A stretch of DNA of 58,241 nucleotides from Paracoccaceae bacterium (GTDB lineage Bacteria; Pseudomonadota; Alphaproteobacteria; Rhodobacterales; Rhodobacteraceae), in NCBI GenBank assembly GCA_028097405.1, contig JAOHEK010000020.1, positions 1 to 58,241 of the forward strand, read 5' to 3'. The notes under the pieces are model-generated. The model was not told the DNA's origin. It saw only the letters and a program-made list of their open reading frames with translations, and ran no database searches. A program made the position numbers and the translations under genes. The first letter of the stretch is position 1. Each line of letters opens with the position of its first letter. Shown one piece after another: positions 44,339-52,271 of this stretch.

Positions 44339-45625
44339 TTAACCGACAGCCTTAGAAAGCGCCTGATCCAAGTCCGCGATGATGTCATCGGTACTTTCGA
44401 TGCCAATCGACAGACGGATGGAATTGGGTGCAGCACCGGCTGCTTCGCGTTGCTCATCCGACAATTGCCGATGGGTCGTCGACGCCGGGTGAATGATCAG
44501 CGAACGCGCATCACCGAGGTTTGCGACGTGGCTGAACAGCTCGACGGAATCCACAAGTTTCACGCAAGCTTCATAGCCGCCCTTGATCGTAAAGGTGAAC
44601 AAGGCACCGGCGCCTTTTGGGCAAATCCGCGAGATACGATCATAATACGGCGAACTTTCCAGACCCGCATAAGTCACCTTTTCGATCCGGTCGTCGCCCT
44701 CAAGCCATTTGGCAACTTTCTGAGCATTGGCAACATGGCGGTCCATACGCAAAGATAAGGTTTCAATTCCCATCAATGTGTAATGTGCCCCTTGCGGGTT
44801 CATGGTCATGCCTAGATCACGAAGACCGACGGCGATGGAATGGAACGTGAAGGCCATTGGCCCAAGGGCTTCGTGGAAGTTCAGGCCGTGATAGGCAGCT
44901 TCGGGTTGTGAGAGCGACGGGAACTTGTCCGACGCCGACCAATCGAATTTGCCGGAATCGACGATAGCGCCGCCAGTGACTGTGCCGTTGCCGGTCAGGT
45001 ATTTCGTGGTGGAATGCACCACCAGTGTCGCGCCGTGCTCGATCGGGCGGCAGAGGTAGGGCGAGGCGGTTGTGTTGTCGACGATCAGGGGCAGGCCCAT
45101 TTCGTCGGCCAGCTTTCCGATGGCGTCCAGATCGGTGATGTAACCGCCCGGGTTGGCGATGCTTTCACAGAAGATCGCGCGTGTGTTTTCGTCGATGGAG
45201 GCTTTAACTGCGTCCAGGTCGTCGAAATCCACCAGCTTGGCCGACCAGCCAAAACGTTTGATGGTCTGGGTCAGCTGCGTATAGGTGCCGCCATATAGCC
45301 GTGTCGAGGCAACGACGTTGCATCCGGGCATCATCAGCGGGAACAGAGCCATGATCTGAGCTGCGTGACCGGACGAGCAGCAAATGCCGCCGACGCCGCC
45401 TTCAAGGGCTGTGATGCGCTCGGCCAAAGCCGCGACGGTTGGGTTGGTCAGACGCGAATAGATCCAGCCGACTTCTTGTAGGTTGAACAGCGCTGCCGCG
45501 TGATCTGCATCGCGGAAGACGAAAGCGGTTGTTTGATAGATCGGAACCTGACGTGCGCCGGTTGCTGGATCCGGGTTGTTGCCTGCATGGATTTGCAGAG
45601 TTTCGAAGCCCATTTTGTCTGACAT
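44339..45625 (-). CDS. metY: O-acetylhomoserine sulfhydrylase-type aminotransferase (MetY)
   Basis: A 428-residue PLP enzyme of the Cys/Met metabolism family. It makes homocysteine from O-acetylhomoserine and sulfide. The PLP lysine is in 'LVVHSTTKYLTGNGTVTGGA'; other landmarks are 'VPIYQTTAFVFRDADHAAAL', 'YSRLTNPTVAALAERITALE' and 'SIGIESTDDIIADLDQAL'. ATG 45625 was chosen over 45640 because a GGGGGGA stretch precedes it. The upstream 94 bp has one 6-bp hairpin but no SAM riboswitch that I could recognise. Confidence 0.93.
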   Translation of the reverse strand: MSDKMGFETLQIHAGNNPDPATGARQVPIYQTTAFVFRDADHAAALFNLQEVGWIYSRLTNPTVAALAERITALEGGVGGICCSSGHAAQIMALFPLMMPGCNVVASTRLYGGTYTQLTQTIKRFGWSAKLVDFDDLDAVKASIDENTRAIFCESIANPGGYITDLDAIGKLADEMGLPLIVDNTTASPYLCRPIEHGATLVVHSTTKYLTGNGTVTGGAIVDSGKFDWSASDKFPSLSQPEAAYHGLNFHEALGPMAFTFHSIAVGLRDLGMTMNPQGAHYTLMGIETLSLRMDRHVANAQKVAKWLEGDDRIEKVTYAGLESSPYYDRISRICPKGAGALFTFTIKGGYEACVKLVDSVELFSHVANLGDARSLIIHPASTTHRQLSDEQREAAGAAPNSIRLSIGIESTDDIIADLDQALSKAVG

Positions 45626-45719
45626 GGTATTTCCCCCCATCTAGAGTTTTCTGCGCCTTGTGAGGCGTAAGTTATTTGCTGAGTTCTTTGTGCGGGCAGT
45701 TCGTCCGGGAATCAACCGT

Positions 45720-46724
45720 TCACCGCATCCAAAGGCCTTCGCGCTTGATCCGGTTTCGAATGACTTTCTCGCCGATGGGCAGCGCGCTTTGATCGAAAAG
45801 GGCGCGAACACGGTTGCCTTTGTTTTGGAAAATCATGCGTTTGAAAGGTTCATGGGACTTCAGGACTTTCTTGATCTTGTTTGGTCGCGCGACCTCCATC
45901 AGTTTTTCCAAAGTCTCGTCCGACGATTTTGCAAAAAACAACGACATGACGCGCCAGTGTTGGCTGAACGCTCCGTCCAAGCCTGAAAGCGCCGCATCTG
46001 GACGCCCGCCACCTAGTTCCGCCACGACAATGGGCAGGGCGATCTGGTCAAGCCATGGGTAGAGTTTTTGGCTGGCCAGTTCGGGAATGGGGTTGTCACG
46101 GATGTCGGTCATCACGCGGATCATGGCCGCGGCAAAGGTTTGTGGGCATTTGTAGTAGAACCAACCCGCGTTGAAATAGAGATAGCGTTGCCAGTGGTCT
46201 AGCGGTTCGCTTAAGTCGAGCGTTGGTTCAAACTCGACACCAGACCGATCGTAGATCGCGCGCCAGATGGCGTCATGGCCGGGTCCATACAGAGGCGGGT
46301 TTGGCCATGTATCCTCGCGGGCCATTGAGGCTGACGGGCGGTCGAAGTTGAAAGGGGTTTGGTCGATGGGGCCGGTGATTAGGGTGTCACTGTCGAAAAA
46401 GACGAAGGGTCGGTTGGCGGGCAGGGCGGCCAGCGCTTCGATCTTATTACCATTGGGATAGGCCGCGCCGAAATGGTTGCACTCGAACGGTAGAAAATCC
46501 GCGCCAAGCTCGATCAGCAGATCGCGTGCTGCATCATCGTCCATGCGCGGATCACCGGGCCAAAGTGGGCCGGGGCGGGGTTCGGCTATGATCAGTCGCC
46601 CGGCGAAATCCGGGGCGTGATGGCGCAGGGAGGCGGCGAAAAGCACAACCTCGTAGGTCAGGCGGCCCGATTGTGCGACAACAACGATGTCGTAGGGGCC
46701 TTGTTGCGGATTGGATTTGCTCAT
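45720..46724 (-). CDS. glycosyltransferase-like protein of unknown specificity
   Basis: A 334-residue protein. The N-terminal region suggests a GT-A nucleotide-sugar fold: 'DIVVVAQSGRLTYEVVLFAA', then 'RPFVFFDSDTLITGP', where DSD is a DxD metal-binding motif. The C-terminal half is basic ('IKKVLKSHEPFKRMIFQNKG'). I cannot place it in a named subfamily. No polysaccharide genes adjoin it directly; the exopolysaccharide locus begins about 3.4 kb to the right. It starts at ATG 46724. Confidence 0.6.
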   Translation of the reverse strand: MSKSNPQQGPYDIVVVAQSGRLTYEVVLFAASLRHHAPDFAGRLIIAEPRPGPLWPGDPRMDDDAARDLLIELGADFLPFECNHFGAAYPNGNKIEALAALPANRPFVFFDSDTLITGPIDQTPFNFDRPSASMAREDTWPNPPLYGPGHDAIWRAIYDRSGVEFEPTLDLSEPLDHWQRYLYFNAGWFYYKCPQTFAAAMIRVMTDIRDNPIPELASQKLYPWLDQIALPIVVAELGGGRPDAALSGLDGAFSQHWRVMSLFFAKSSDETLEKLMEVARPNKIKKVLKSHEPFKRMIFQNKGNRVRALFDQSALPIGEKVIRNRIKREGLWMR

Positions 46725-46902
46725 TTGCCCAACGTTTTGTTGGCCCGTTTGTAGCGCTTGCCAAAGCCTTGATACAAGACCGCAGTTTCTTGGTGTCGAC
46801 GGGTTGTATACTGTCGTCTACATGTAAGTATCTGATTATGCGTCAAAACCACTCATTCTTCTATCGGTTGCAAATTGTCATGGTTGTTGGGGAGAATCCA
46901 AG

Positions 46903-48183
46903 ATGACGAAATTTCGCGATTTTGATGGCCGTTACCAACTGGCCAACGAGCTTCACGCCCGACCATTCCCGGTGCTGACAGCGCCTTGCCGTGCCGCGTT
47001 TGTGGCTTTGAAGCACACCTCTCCTGTAACGCAGGAAAGTAAGGCAGCGGACCGTGCGCATCTTATCGCGCTTCTTGATCGGTTTGGGGCGGAACATCCT
47101 CAGCCCGAGGCAACGCACTACTCGGGCAAGATCGGCAAGCACCATCTGAAATGGGAAAGCCACACCGAGTTCGTCACCTACACGATCTTTGGTGACGGTG
47201 CCGCTGACGTACCGTTCTCTGCTGAGACTTTTGAAATGTTTCCGGCCGATTGGCTGGAGAAGACGCCGGGAGAGCGCATGACCTCGGCTTTGATCCGGGT
47301 TGAACTGGGCGAGGATGTTGATGAAATTTCGAACAAACTTGGGAATTGGTTCGTGCCGGAAAGTTTGGCGGTTAGCCAAGTTTTGGATGGGCAAGGGGCG
47401 ATGGGCAGCGACTTTCGAATCGATCCGGCGGGGCATGTGCGGCTTGCGCTTTTCGTGAGCCCTGAGATGGGCGCGCATCGGATTGGGCGGATTGTGCAGC
47501 GGCTTTGCGAGATCGAGACCTATAAAACGATGGCGATGCTTGGGTTGATGGAAAGCCGTCGTTTGGGTGGACGTTTGGCCGAGATGGATGGCGAGTTGGC
47601 GGCACTTGTGGGCGAGATGCGTGAAGAAGGGGCAGGGGCGGCGGCGACGTTGGACAGGCTTTTGAAAGTGTCGGCAGAGTTGGAAACCGTTTTGGCCGAG
47701 ACGGTCTTCCGGTTTGGCGCGACGCGGGCCTATGCCCGGCTGGTCAATCAGCGGATCGAGGTTTTGCGCGAAACCCGGATGGGGGGACGTCAGACATTCG
47801 CGGAATTCATGATGCGGCGGTTTGATCCGGCCATGCGCACTGTTGAGGCGACCGAGACCCGGCTGAACGGGATGGCCGAGCGTGCCGAACGGGCCGCCAA
47901 TCTTTTGCGAACCCGTGTGGACGTGGATCGGTCTTTGCAGAACCAGGAACTTCTGAAATCCATGGATCGGCGTGCCGATTTGCAGCTGAGGTTGCAGCGC
48001 ACCGTTGAAGGGTTGTCGGTGGTCGCGGTCAGTTATTATGCGGTTAATATTTTGGGGTATTTGATTGCGCCGTTATTTGAACAGGCAAACATTTCGAAAG
48101 GCTGGGGCATGGCCGTTCTGACGGTTTTCGTAATTGCTTTGGTTTGGCTAGTGATCCAGCGCATCCGAAAATCGGTCGAATAA
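46903..48183 (+). CDS. DUF3422 family membrane protein
   Basis: A 426-residue protein. The family begins 'YQLANELHARPFPVLTAPCR', with 'HHLKWESHTEFVTYTIF', a long helical middle portion and two C-terminal transmembrane segments ('VVAVSYYAVNILGYLIAPLF', 'MAVLTVFVIALVWLVI'). The topology suggests a large cytosolic domain anchored at its C terminus. Function unknown. A 22-codon frame from ATG 46838 overlaps its start by ATGA, which could act as a translational lead but is unproven. Confidence 0.9.
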   Translation: MTKFRDFDGRYQLANELHARPFPVLTAPCRAAFVALKHTSPVTQESKAADRAHLIALLDRFGAEHPQPEATHYSGKIGKHHLKWESHTEFVTYTIFGDGAADVPFSAETFEMFPADWLEKTPGERMTSALIRVELGEDVDEISNKLGNWFVPESLAVSQVLDGQGAMGSDFRIDPAGHVRLALFVSPEMGAHRIGRIVQRLCEIETYKTMAMLGLMESRRLGGRLAEMDGELAALVGEMREEGAGAAATLDRLLKVSAELETVLAETVFRFGATRAYARLVNQRIEVLRETRMGGRQTFAEFMMRRFDPAMRTVEATETRLNGMAERAERAANLLRTRVDVDRSLQNQELLKSMDRRADLQLRLQRTVEGLSVVAVSYYAVNILGYLIAPLFEQANISKGWGMAVLTVFVIALVWLVIQRIRKSVE

Positions 48184-48260
48184 TATCACATTGTCGCGGG
48201 AGATCGCTTGTTTCGGGCTTTTCGCTTTTCCCGAGGCGTTCTTCTAGTATAACGCGCGCG

Positions 48261-48401
48261 ATGACCAATCGGATCGCTTTGGGTATTGTGATTATTTTGG
48301 GTGCCGTCCTAGCGCTGGATTATGTGCTTGGTCTTGGCATCTCGATATTCATTGCCCGTCGCTTTTTGGATCTGATCCAGGCCCTCGCGGTCTGGCGCTG
48401 A
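48261..48401 (+). CDS. 46-aa membrane protein upstream of gap, unknown function
   Basis: A 46-residue frame that begins [20 protein letters not shown], with a hydrophobic helix at about 5-30 and a short tail ending '[10 protein letters not shown]'. It ends 19 bp before gap. Small proteins of the same form in front of gap are common in Rhodobacteraceae, as far as I recall. ATG 48261 follows a GCGCGCG run without a clear ribosome binding site. Longer in-frame starts exist (48144) but would run back into DUF3422. Confidence 0.68.
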   Translation: MTNRIALGIVIILGAVLALDYVLGLGISIFIARRFLDLIQALAVWR

Positions 48402-48420
48402 GAAAACGAAGGAGAGCACC

Positions 48421-49425
48421 TTGGCTGTAAAAGTAGCAATCAACGGATTTGGACGTATCGGCCGAAATATTCTTCGGGCGATTATTGAGTCGGGCCGTAA
48501 AGATATCGAAGTAATTGCAATCAACGATCTGGGACCGGTTAAAACCAATGCCCATCTTTTGCAGTACGATTCCGTGCATGGACGTTTTCCTGTTAAGGTA
48601 AAGTCCGGCAAGGGTTGGATTGATGTCGGTCGCGGCAAGATCAAAGTCACGGAAATTCGCAACCCCGCCGATCTGCCTTGGGCAGATGTTGATGTGGTGA
48701 TGGAATGTACCGGCATATTCACCTCGAAAGACGCGTGTCAGGCGCATTTGGACAACGGCTCAAGCCGGGTTCTGATTTCGGCGCCGGGTTCGGATGCAGA
48801 CAAGACGATCGTCTATGGTGTAAACCATGGCGCGCTGACGAAGAAAGACATCATCGTGTCCAACGCGTCATGCACAACGAACTGTCTGTCGCCTGTCGTG
48901 AAAGTCTTGAATGATGCCATCGGTATCAAGAAGGGCTTTATGACGACGATCCACAGCTACACCGGCGATCAGCCGACGCTGGATACGATGCACAAAGACC
49001 TTTATCGCGCGCGTGCAGCGGCGATGAACATGATCCCAACTTCGACCGGTGCGGCCAAGGCGGTTGGTCTGGTTCTTCCCGAGTTGAAGGGCAAGCTGGA
49101 CGGCGTCGCGATCCGTGTTCCGACACCGAATGTTTCGGTTGTTGATCTGACGTTCGAGACGAAGAAGAGGACGACGGTCGAAGCTGTCAACGCAGCGATC
49201 AAAGCGGCTGCGAAGAAGGGCCCGTTGAAGGGCATTCTTGGCTTTACCGAAGAGCAGCTTGTGTCGAGCGATTTCAACCACGATCCTCATTCGTCGGTTT
49301 TCCACATGGATCAAACCAAAGTCATGGGCGGCAATATGGTCCGAATCCTGACGTGGTATGACAACGAGTGGGGTTTCTCGAACCGGATGAGCGACACGGC
49401 TGTCGCGATGGGCAAGCTTATCTAG
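48421..49425 (+). CDS. gap: glyceraldehyde-3-phosphate dehydrogenase, type I
   Basis: A 334-residue glycolytic and gluconeogenic enzyme. It has the NAD motif '[19 protein letters not shown]', the catalytic Cys in '[17 protein letters not shown]' and the His in '[12 protein letters not shown]'. The start codon is TTG 48421, directed by AAGGAGAG. It ends before a terminator and is downstream of the 46-aa protein. Confidence 0.97.
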   Translation: MAVKVAINGFGRIGRNILRAIIESGRKDIEVIAINDLGPVKTNAHLLQYDSVHGRFPVKVKSGKGWIDVGRGKIKVTEIRNPADLPWADVDVVMECTGIFTSKDACQAHLDNGSSRVLISAPGSDADKTIVYGVNHGALTKKDIIVSNASCTTNCLSPVVKVLNDAIGIKKGFMTTIHSYTGDQPTLDTMHKDLYRARAAAMNMIPTSTGAAKAVGLVLPELKGKLDGVAIRVPTPNVSVVDLTFETKKRTTVEAVNAAIKAAAKKGPLKGILGFTEEQLVSSDFNHDPHSSVFHMDQTKVMGGNMVRILTWYDNEWGFSNRMSDTAVAMGKLI

Positions 49426-49449
49426 GGCAAGCTCATTCAGGAAACGACG

Positions 49450-49480
49450 AAGCCCTGGCCATTCAGTCGGGGCTTTTTCT
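49450..49480 (+). terminator. Rho-independent terminator after gap
   Basis: Stem AAGCCC (49450-49455) / GGGCTT (49470-49475), 14-nt loop, then TTTTTC and a further T run. The stem is only about 6 bp, so efficiency is uncertain. Confidence 0.65.
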
Positions 49481-49487
49481 TTTGAAA

Positions 49488-50165
49488 TTACTTGGTTTCA
49501 GTCTCGGGCGCGTCAGTTGGATTAGCACGGCCCCTTGGATCGACAAGCAAGGCCATGATCCAGCCCATGATAAAGCCACCCAGATGCGCTTCCCAGGCCA
49601 GGCCATCCATCACATAGTAAAGCGCGACATTCAGCAGGGCGAGCAACAGAATTGCACGCGCCACAGGCCAGAGCCGCTTTTGAAGCGTGAAGCGATCCAC
49701 ATATTCCCAAGCCAGAAGTGCACCCGCTAGCCCGAACAGCGCGCCTGATGCGCCGACCATTGGGCGGAAACTGTCTGATAGAAGGGCAAAGCCCAGTCCG
49801 CCGCCAAGAATTGATGCGCAATATATCAGGACAAGGCTTCTGCCACCTACCCGATCTGCAACCGGCAGGGCAAGTGACACGAGGGTCAGCATATTCAAAC
49901 CAAGGTGCAATAAACCTGCGTGTAGAAATCCGTAGGTGACAAACATCAACCAAGGTTGGGCTGGGTAGTTTGGCCCCCAATTCTTGAGTAGACCTGTCCA
50001 AAAGCCTCCGTATTCATAAACAAGGTTACGAAAGCGGGGGGGGCCGATAAGTCCCGCATCTCCCAATTGCAGCAGAACTTCGATGATTACGCAGATGGCC
50101 ACGAGCACAATGATCGCCAGTTGCCCTGACGATATTGTGCCGCGTCCGCGCGGGCTAGCCATCAT
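49488..50165 (-). CDS. rhomboid-family intramembrane serine protease
   Basis: A 225-residue polytopic membrane protease with about six helices. The catalytic serine is in 'GASGALFGLAGALLAW' and the His in 'EAHLGGFIMGW'. Conserved 'FLHAGLLHLGLNMLTL' contributes the loop-1/TM2 His-Asn. The substrate is unknown. It ends just 4 bp upstream of... the preceding minus-strand barrel gene's stop lies at 50169, so it is probably the last gene of that transcript. Confidence 0.92.
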   Translation of the reverse strand: MMASPRGRGTISSGQLAIIVLVAICVIIEVLLQLGDAGLIGPPRFRNLVYEYGGFWTGLLKNWGPNYPAQPWLMFVTYGFLHAGLLHLGLNMLTLVSLALPVADRVGGRSLVLIYCASILGGGLGFALLSDSFRPMVGASGALFGLAGALLAWEYVDRFTLQKRLWPVARAILLLALLNVALYYVMDGLAWEAHLGGFIMGWIMALLVDPRGRANPTDAPETETK

Positions 50166-50168
50166 AGA

Positions 50169-51533
50169 TTAGAAGCCGAACGTGATGTCGCGTTCGATAT
50201 TGAAAAACACGGTGTTGGAATTAGTGTTCGCGGCATTCTCTTGGATATCGCGAATGAATTCGACACCGGCGCGCATGTTCCAATCTTCGGTCAATTCGCG
50301 CGTATAGCTAAGTACCGCCGATGCACGACTGTCGTCATCAGCGCCGCCCAGTTCTTCGGACGACACATATGCCAACTCGGCTTGCCAACCAGAGACCGAG
50401 TTGATGATCTGACTGTAGTCGACGCTGATTGACGTATTCAGAAACGCATCGCCATCGCGGCTGCTGGCTTCTTGGGTCAGGTTAGCCACAAGCGTGCCTC
50501 TTGGAAGCTCGCGAGAATAGCCCAAGCCACCGATGAATTCGAGATCGTCGGAGTCTGCCTGATTAACAACACCAAGCGAGAACGAAAGGCCGCCGGTCGG
50601 CGTATCGAGACTGCGCGTGACGCGGGCCAAGCTTCTGCGTCCCGATTCATCGATACGTGAAGACAGTACGAACCCGATCGTGCCATTTGGGCGGAGTTGT
50701 GTAATCGCTAGTTCGCCACCAAGTCCTTCCTCGGTGACCTCGGAAGGCGCATTTGTTGTCGTTTCTGAATGGTCAAACAGAACATCACCAACAATCTGAA
50801 GGCCCGAAGCAGTTTCAGTTTCGAGGCCCAGTCCAAAAAAGGAAAACTCGCGCTCGGTCTCAAGAAGGTCTTCTTCATCGGTGTCCCGATATCCTGCAAG
50901 GCCCCGCAAAGTGATCGCCGAATTCAAACGCAAACGGGCGAGAGCGTCGAACGAGAATTGCTCTTCGTCGGACAATGTTAGATCAGTCGTATCTTGATAA
51001 TTCAAATCGCGATAAGCAGCGTTCAAGCTGACTTCAAAAGGACCATCCCTGCCAAAGACGACCCCGGCGTCAAGGCCGAACCTTGCAAGTGTGCCTTGAT
51101 CAATGATCGTAGAGCCCACGTCAGCCAACAGCGCGACAGTTTCATCAAGCTCGATTTCTGTGTATCTGGCTGAAAAGCTGAGCGACGCATTTGCACCCTC
51201 GCGGGTATACAGACCGATGATAGTTGAGTTTTCGAGATCAAAGTCATCATCCAGATTGTCGCCAAATTCGCCGACGATCTGGGTGTCGAAACTGAATCGC
51301 AACAATTCTGTGCGCGTTTCGGATTGCAGTGAAAACCCCAGGCCGGTTCTTGACGTAAACCCACTGTTAGATGGGTCTGTCAGATCGACATTATCACTGT
51401 ATTCGACCCCCTGAGAAAAGCTAAAGGTTCCAAGACGCGATGGACCCTCCTGTCCGAAGACAGGAGAGCACAAGGCCGTAACCGATAGCGTGAGGGTTGT
51501 TGTGAGTGCTTTACCCGTCCGCAAATATGTCAT
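50169..51533 (-). CDS. outer-membrane beta-barrel protein of the exopolysaccharide locus
   Basis: A 454-residue outer-membrane barrel. The signal peptide (residues 1-27, 'TLTLSVTALCSPVFGQ') is followed by 'LGTFSFSQGVEYSDNVDLTD' and many alternating strands, ending 'FFNIERDITFGF' with terminal Phe. The start 'GVEYSDNVDL' resembles the TIGR03016-type protein found beside exosortase-linked polysaccharide genes. It is 6 bp after the Wza-like gene and 3 bp before the rhomboid gene, so it lies in one transcription unit with both. It may form the outer-membrane exit for the polymer. Confidence 0.8.
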   Translation of the reverse strand: MTYLRTGKALTTTLTLSVTALCSPVFGQEGPSRLGTFSFSQGVEYSDNVDLTDPSNSGFTSRTGLGFSLQSETRTELLRFSFDTQIVGEFGDNLDDDFDLENSTIIGLYTREGANASLSFSARYTEIELDETVALLADVGSTIIDQGTLARFGLDAGVVFGRDGPFEVSLNAAYRDLNYQDTTDLTLSDEEQFSFDALARLRLNSAITLRGLAGYRDTDEEDLLETEREFSFFGLGLETETASGLQIVGDVLFDHSETTTNAPSEVTEEGLGGELAITQLRPNGTIGFVLSSRIDESGRRSLARVTRSLDTPTGGLSFSLGVVNQADSDDLEFIGGLGYSRELPRGTLVANLTQEASSRDGDAFLNTSISVDYSQIINSVSGWQAELAYVSSEELGGADDDSRASAVLSYTRELTEDWNMRAGVEFIRDIQENAANTNSNTVFFNIERDITFGF

Positions 51534-51539
51534 TCCGCT

Positions 51540-52142
51540 CTACTCGAATAGGCGGCGCTCAGGCACGATGATCACGTCACCATCCCGAAGGATGATGTCA
51601 TTTCCAATCGCTGCCCCGTCCGCGATTGCCTTATAGTTTATTCTGTGGACGGATTGTTTTCCCGTCCGCTTGTCGCTGCGACGCAGAATGATCCGCTTCT
51701 TAGCCGCAAATTTTGTAAAGCCTCCGGATTCAGCCAGAGCCTGGATCAAAGTAACGCCATGTTGCAGGCTTTTTGCGCCTGGAACCAAGATTTCGCCCAT
51801 CATAAAGATATCGGTGGTCGCTGCTGCGGCTGCAACGCTAGGTGCCGCAATATTAAGCGCCTGTACAGTTACGAAAACAGTTGGATCAGTGGTAAACTGC
51901 GACGCAATTCCCGATCTGATAACCTGACCGACCTGACTGGCGGTTTGTCCACTGGCACGGACGGTTCCCGCAAACGGGAAGGAAATGCTTCCATCCGGCA
52001 ATACCAGTGTTGAACGATTGAGAGACGGATCTTCAAGAACTTCAACTTGAAGAGTGTCCCCCGGTTGGATTTGATACCCCGATTGGGCTACAGCAGTTGT
52101 AGCGATAAACATCGAGATGATGGCAACAAGAAACTTTTTCAT
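51540..52142 (-). CDS. polysaccharide export protein (Wza-like, short form)
   Basis: A 200-residue periplasmic protein with a signal peptide (KKFLVAIISMFIATTAVA), a poly_export domain ('YQIQPGDTLQVEVLEDPSLN', 'VLPDGSISFPFAGTVRASGQ') and one SLBB domain ('GEILVPGAKSLQHGVTLIQA', 'ILRDGDVIIVPERRLFE'). Wza is nearly twice this length; the short form without a C-terminal helix is the type used with a separate barrel protein, here the next gene. It probably forms a periplasmic export channel. Confidence 0.9.
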   Translation of the reverse strand: MKKFLVAIISMFIATTAVAQSGYQIQPGDTLQVEVLEDPSLNRSTLVLPDGSISFPFAGTVRASGQTASQVGQVIRSGIASQFTTDPTVFVTVQALNIAAPSVAAAAATTDIFMMGEILVPGAKSLQHGVTLIQALAESGGFTKFAAKKRIILRRSDKRTGKQSVHRINYKAIADGAAIGNDIILRDGDVIIVPERRLFE

Positions 52143-52271
52143 AGTCTCACTTCCCCTAGGCAGCTTATTAGCACGTTTGTGCGGACAGAAGCCAGTTTTA
52201 ATACATTCTGACCGATTCTTTCGATTTTCTGGCGGATCTTCGCTACCGTTTTAACAAGCGATGCGATTAGG

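Noticed and set aside
45626-45719. SAM riboswitch upstream of metY
   Set aside because: MetY-type genes in alphaproteobacteria are often under SAM-II control, so I compared the leader with that pattern. Only a short GCGCCT/AGGCGT hairpin is present and the conserved single-stranded core of the known SAM aptamers is not seen.
46838-46906. 22-codon leader gene in front of DUF3422
   Set aside because: It overlaps the next start by ATGA but has no ribosome binding site or composition that supports translation; noted only as a possibility.
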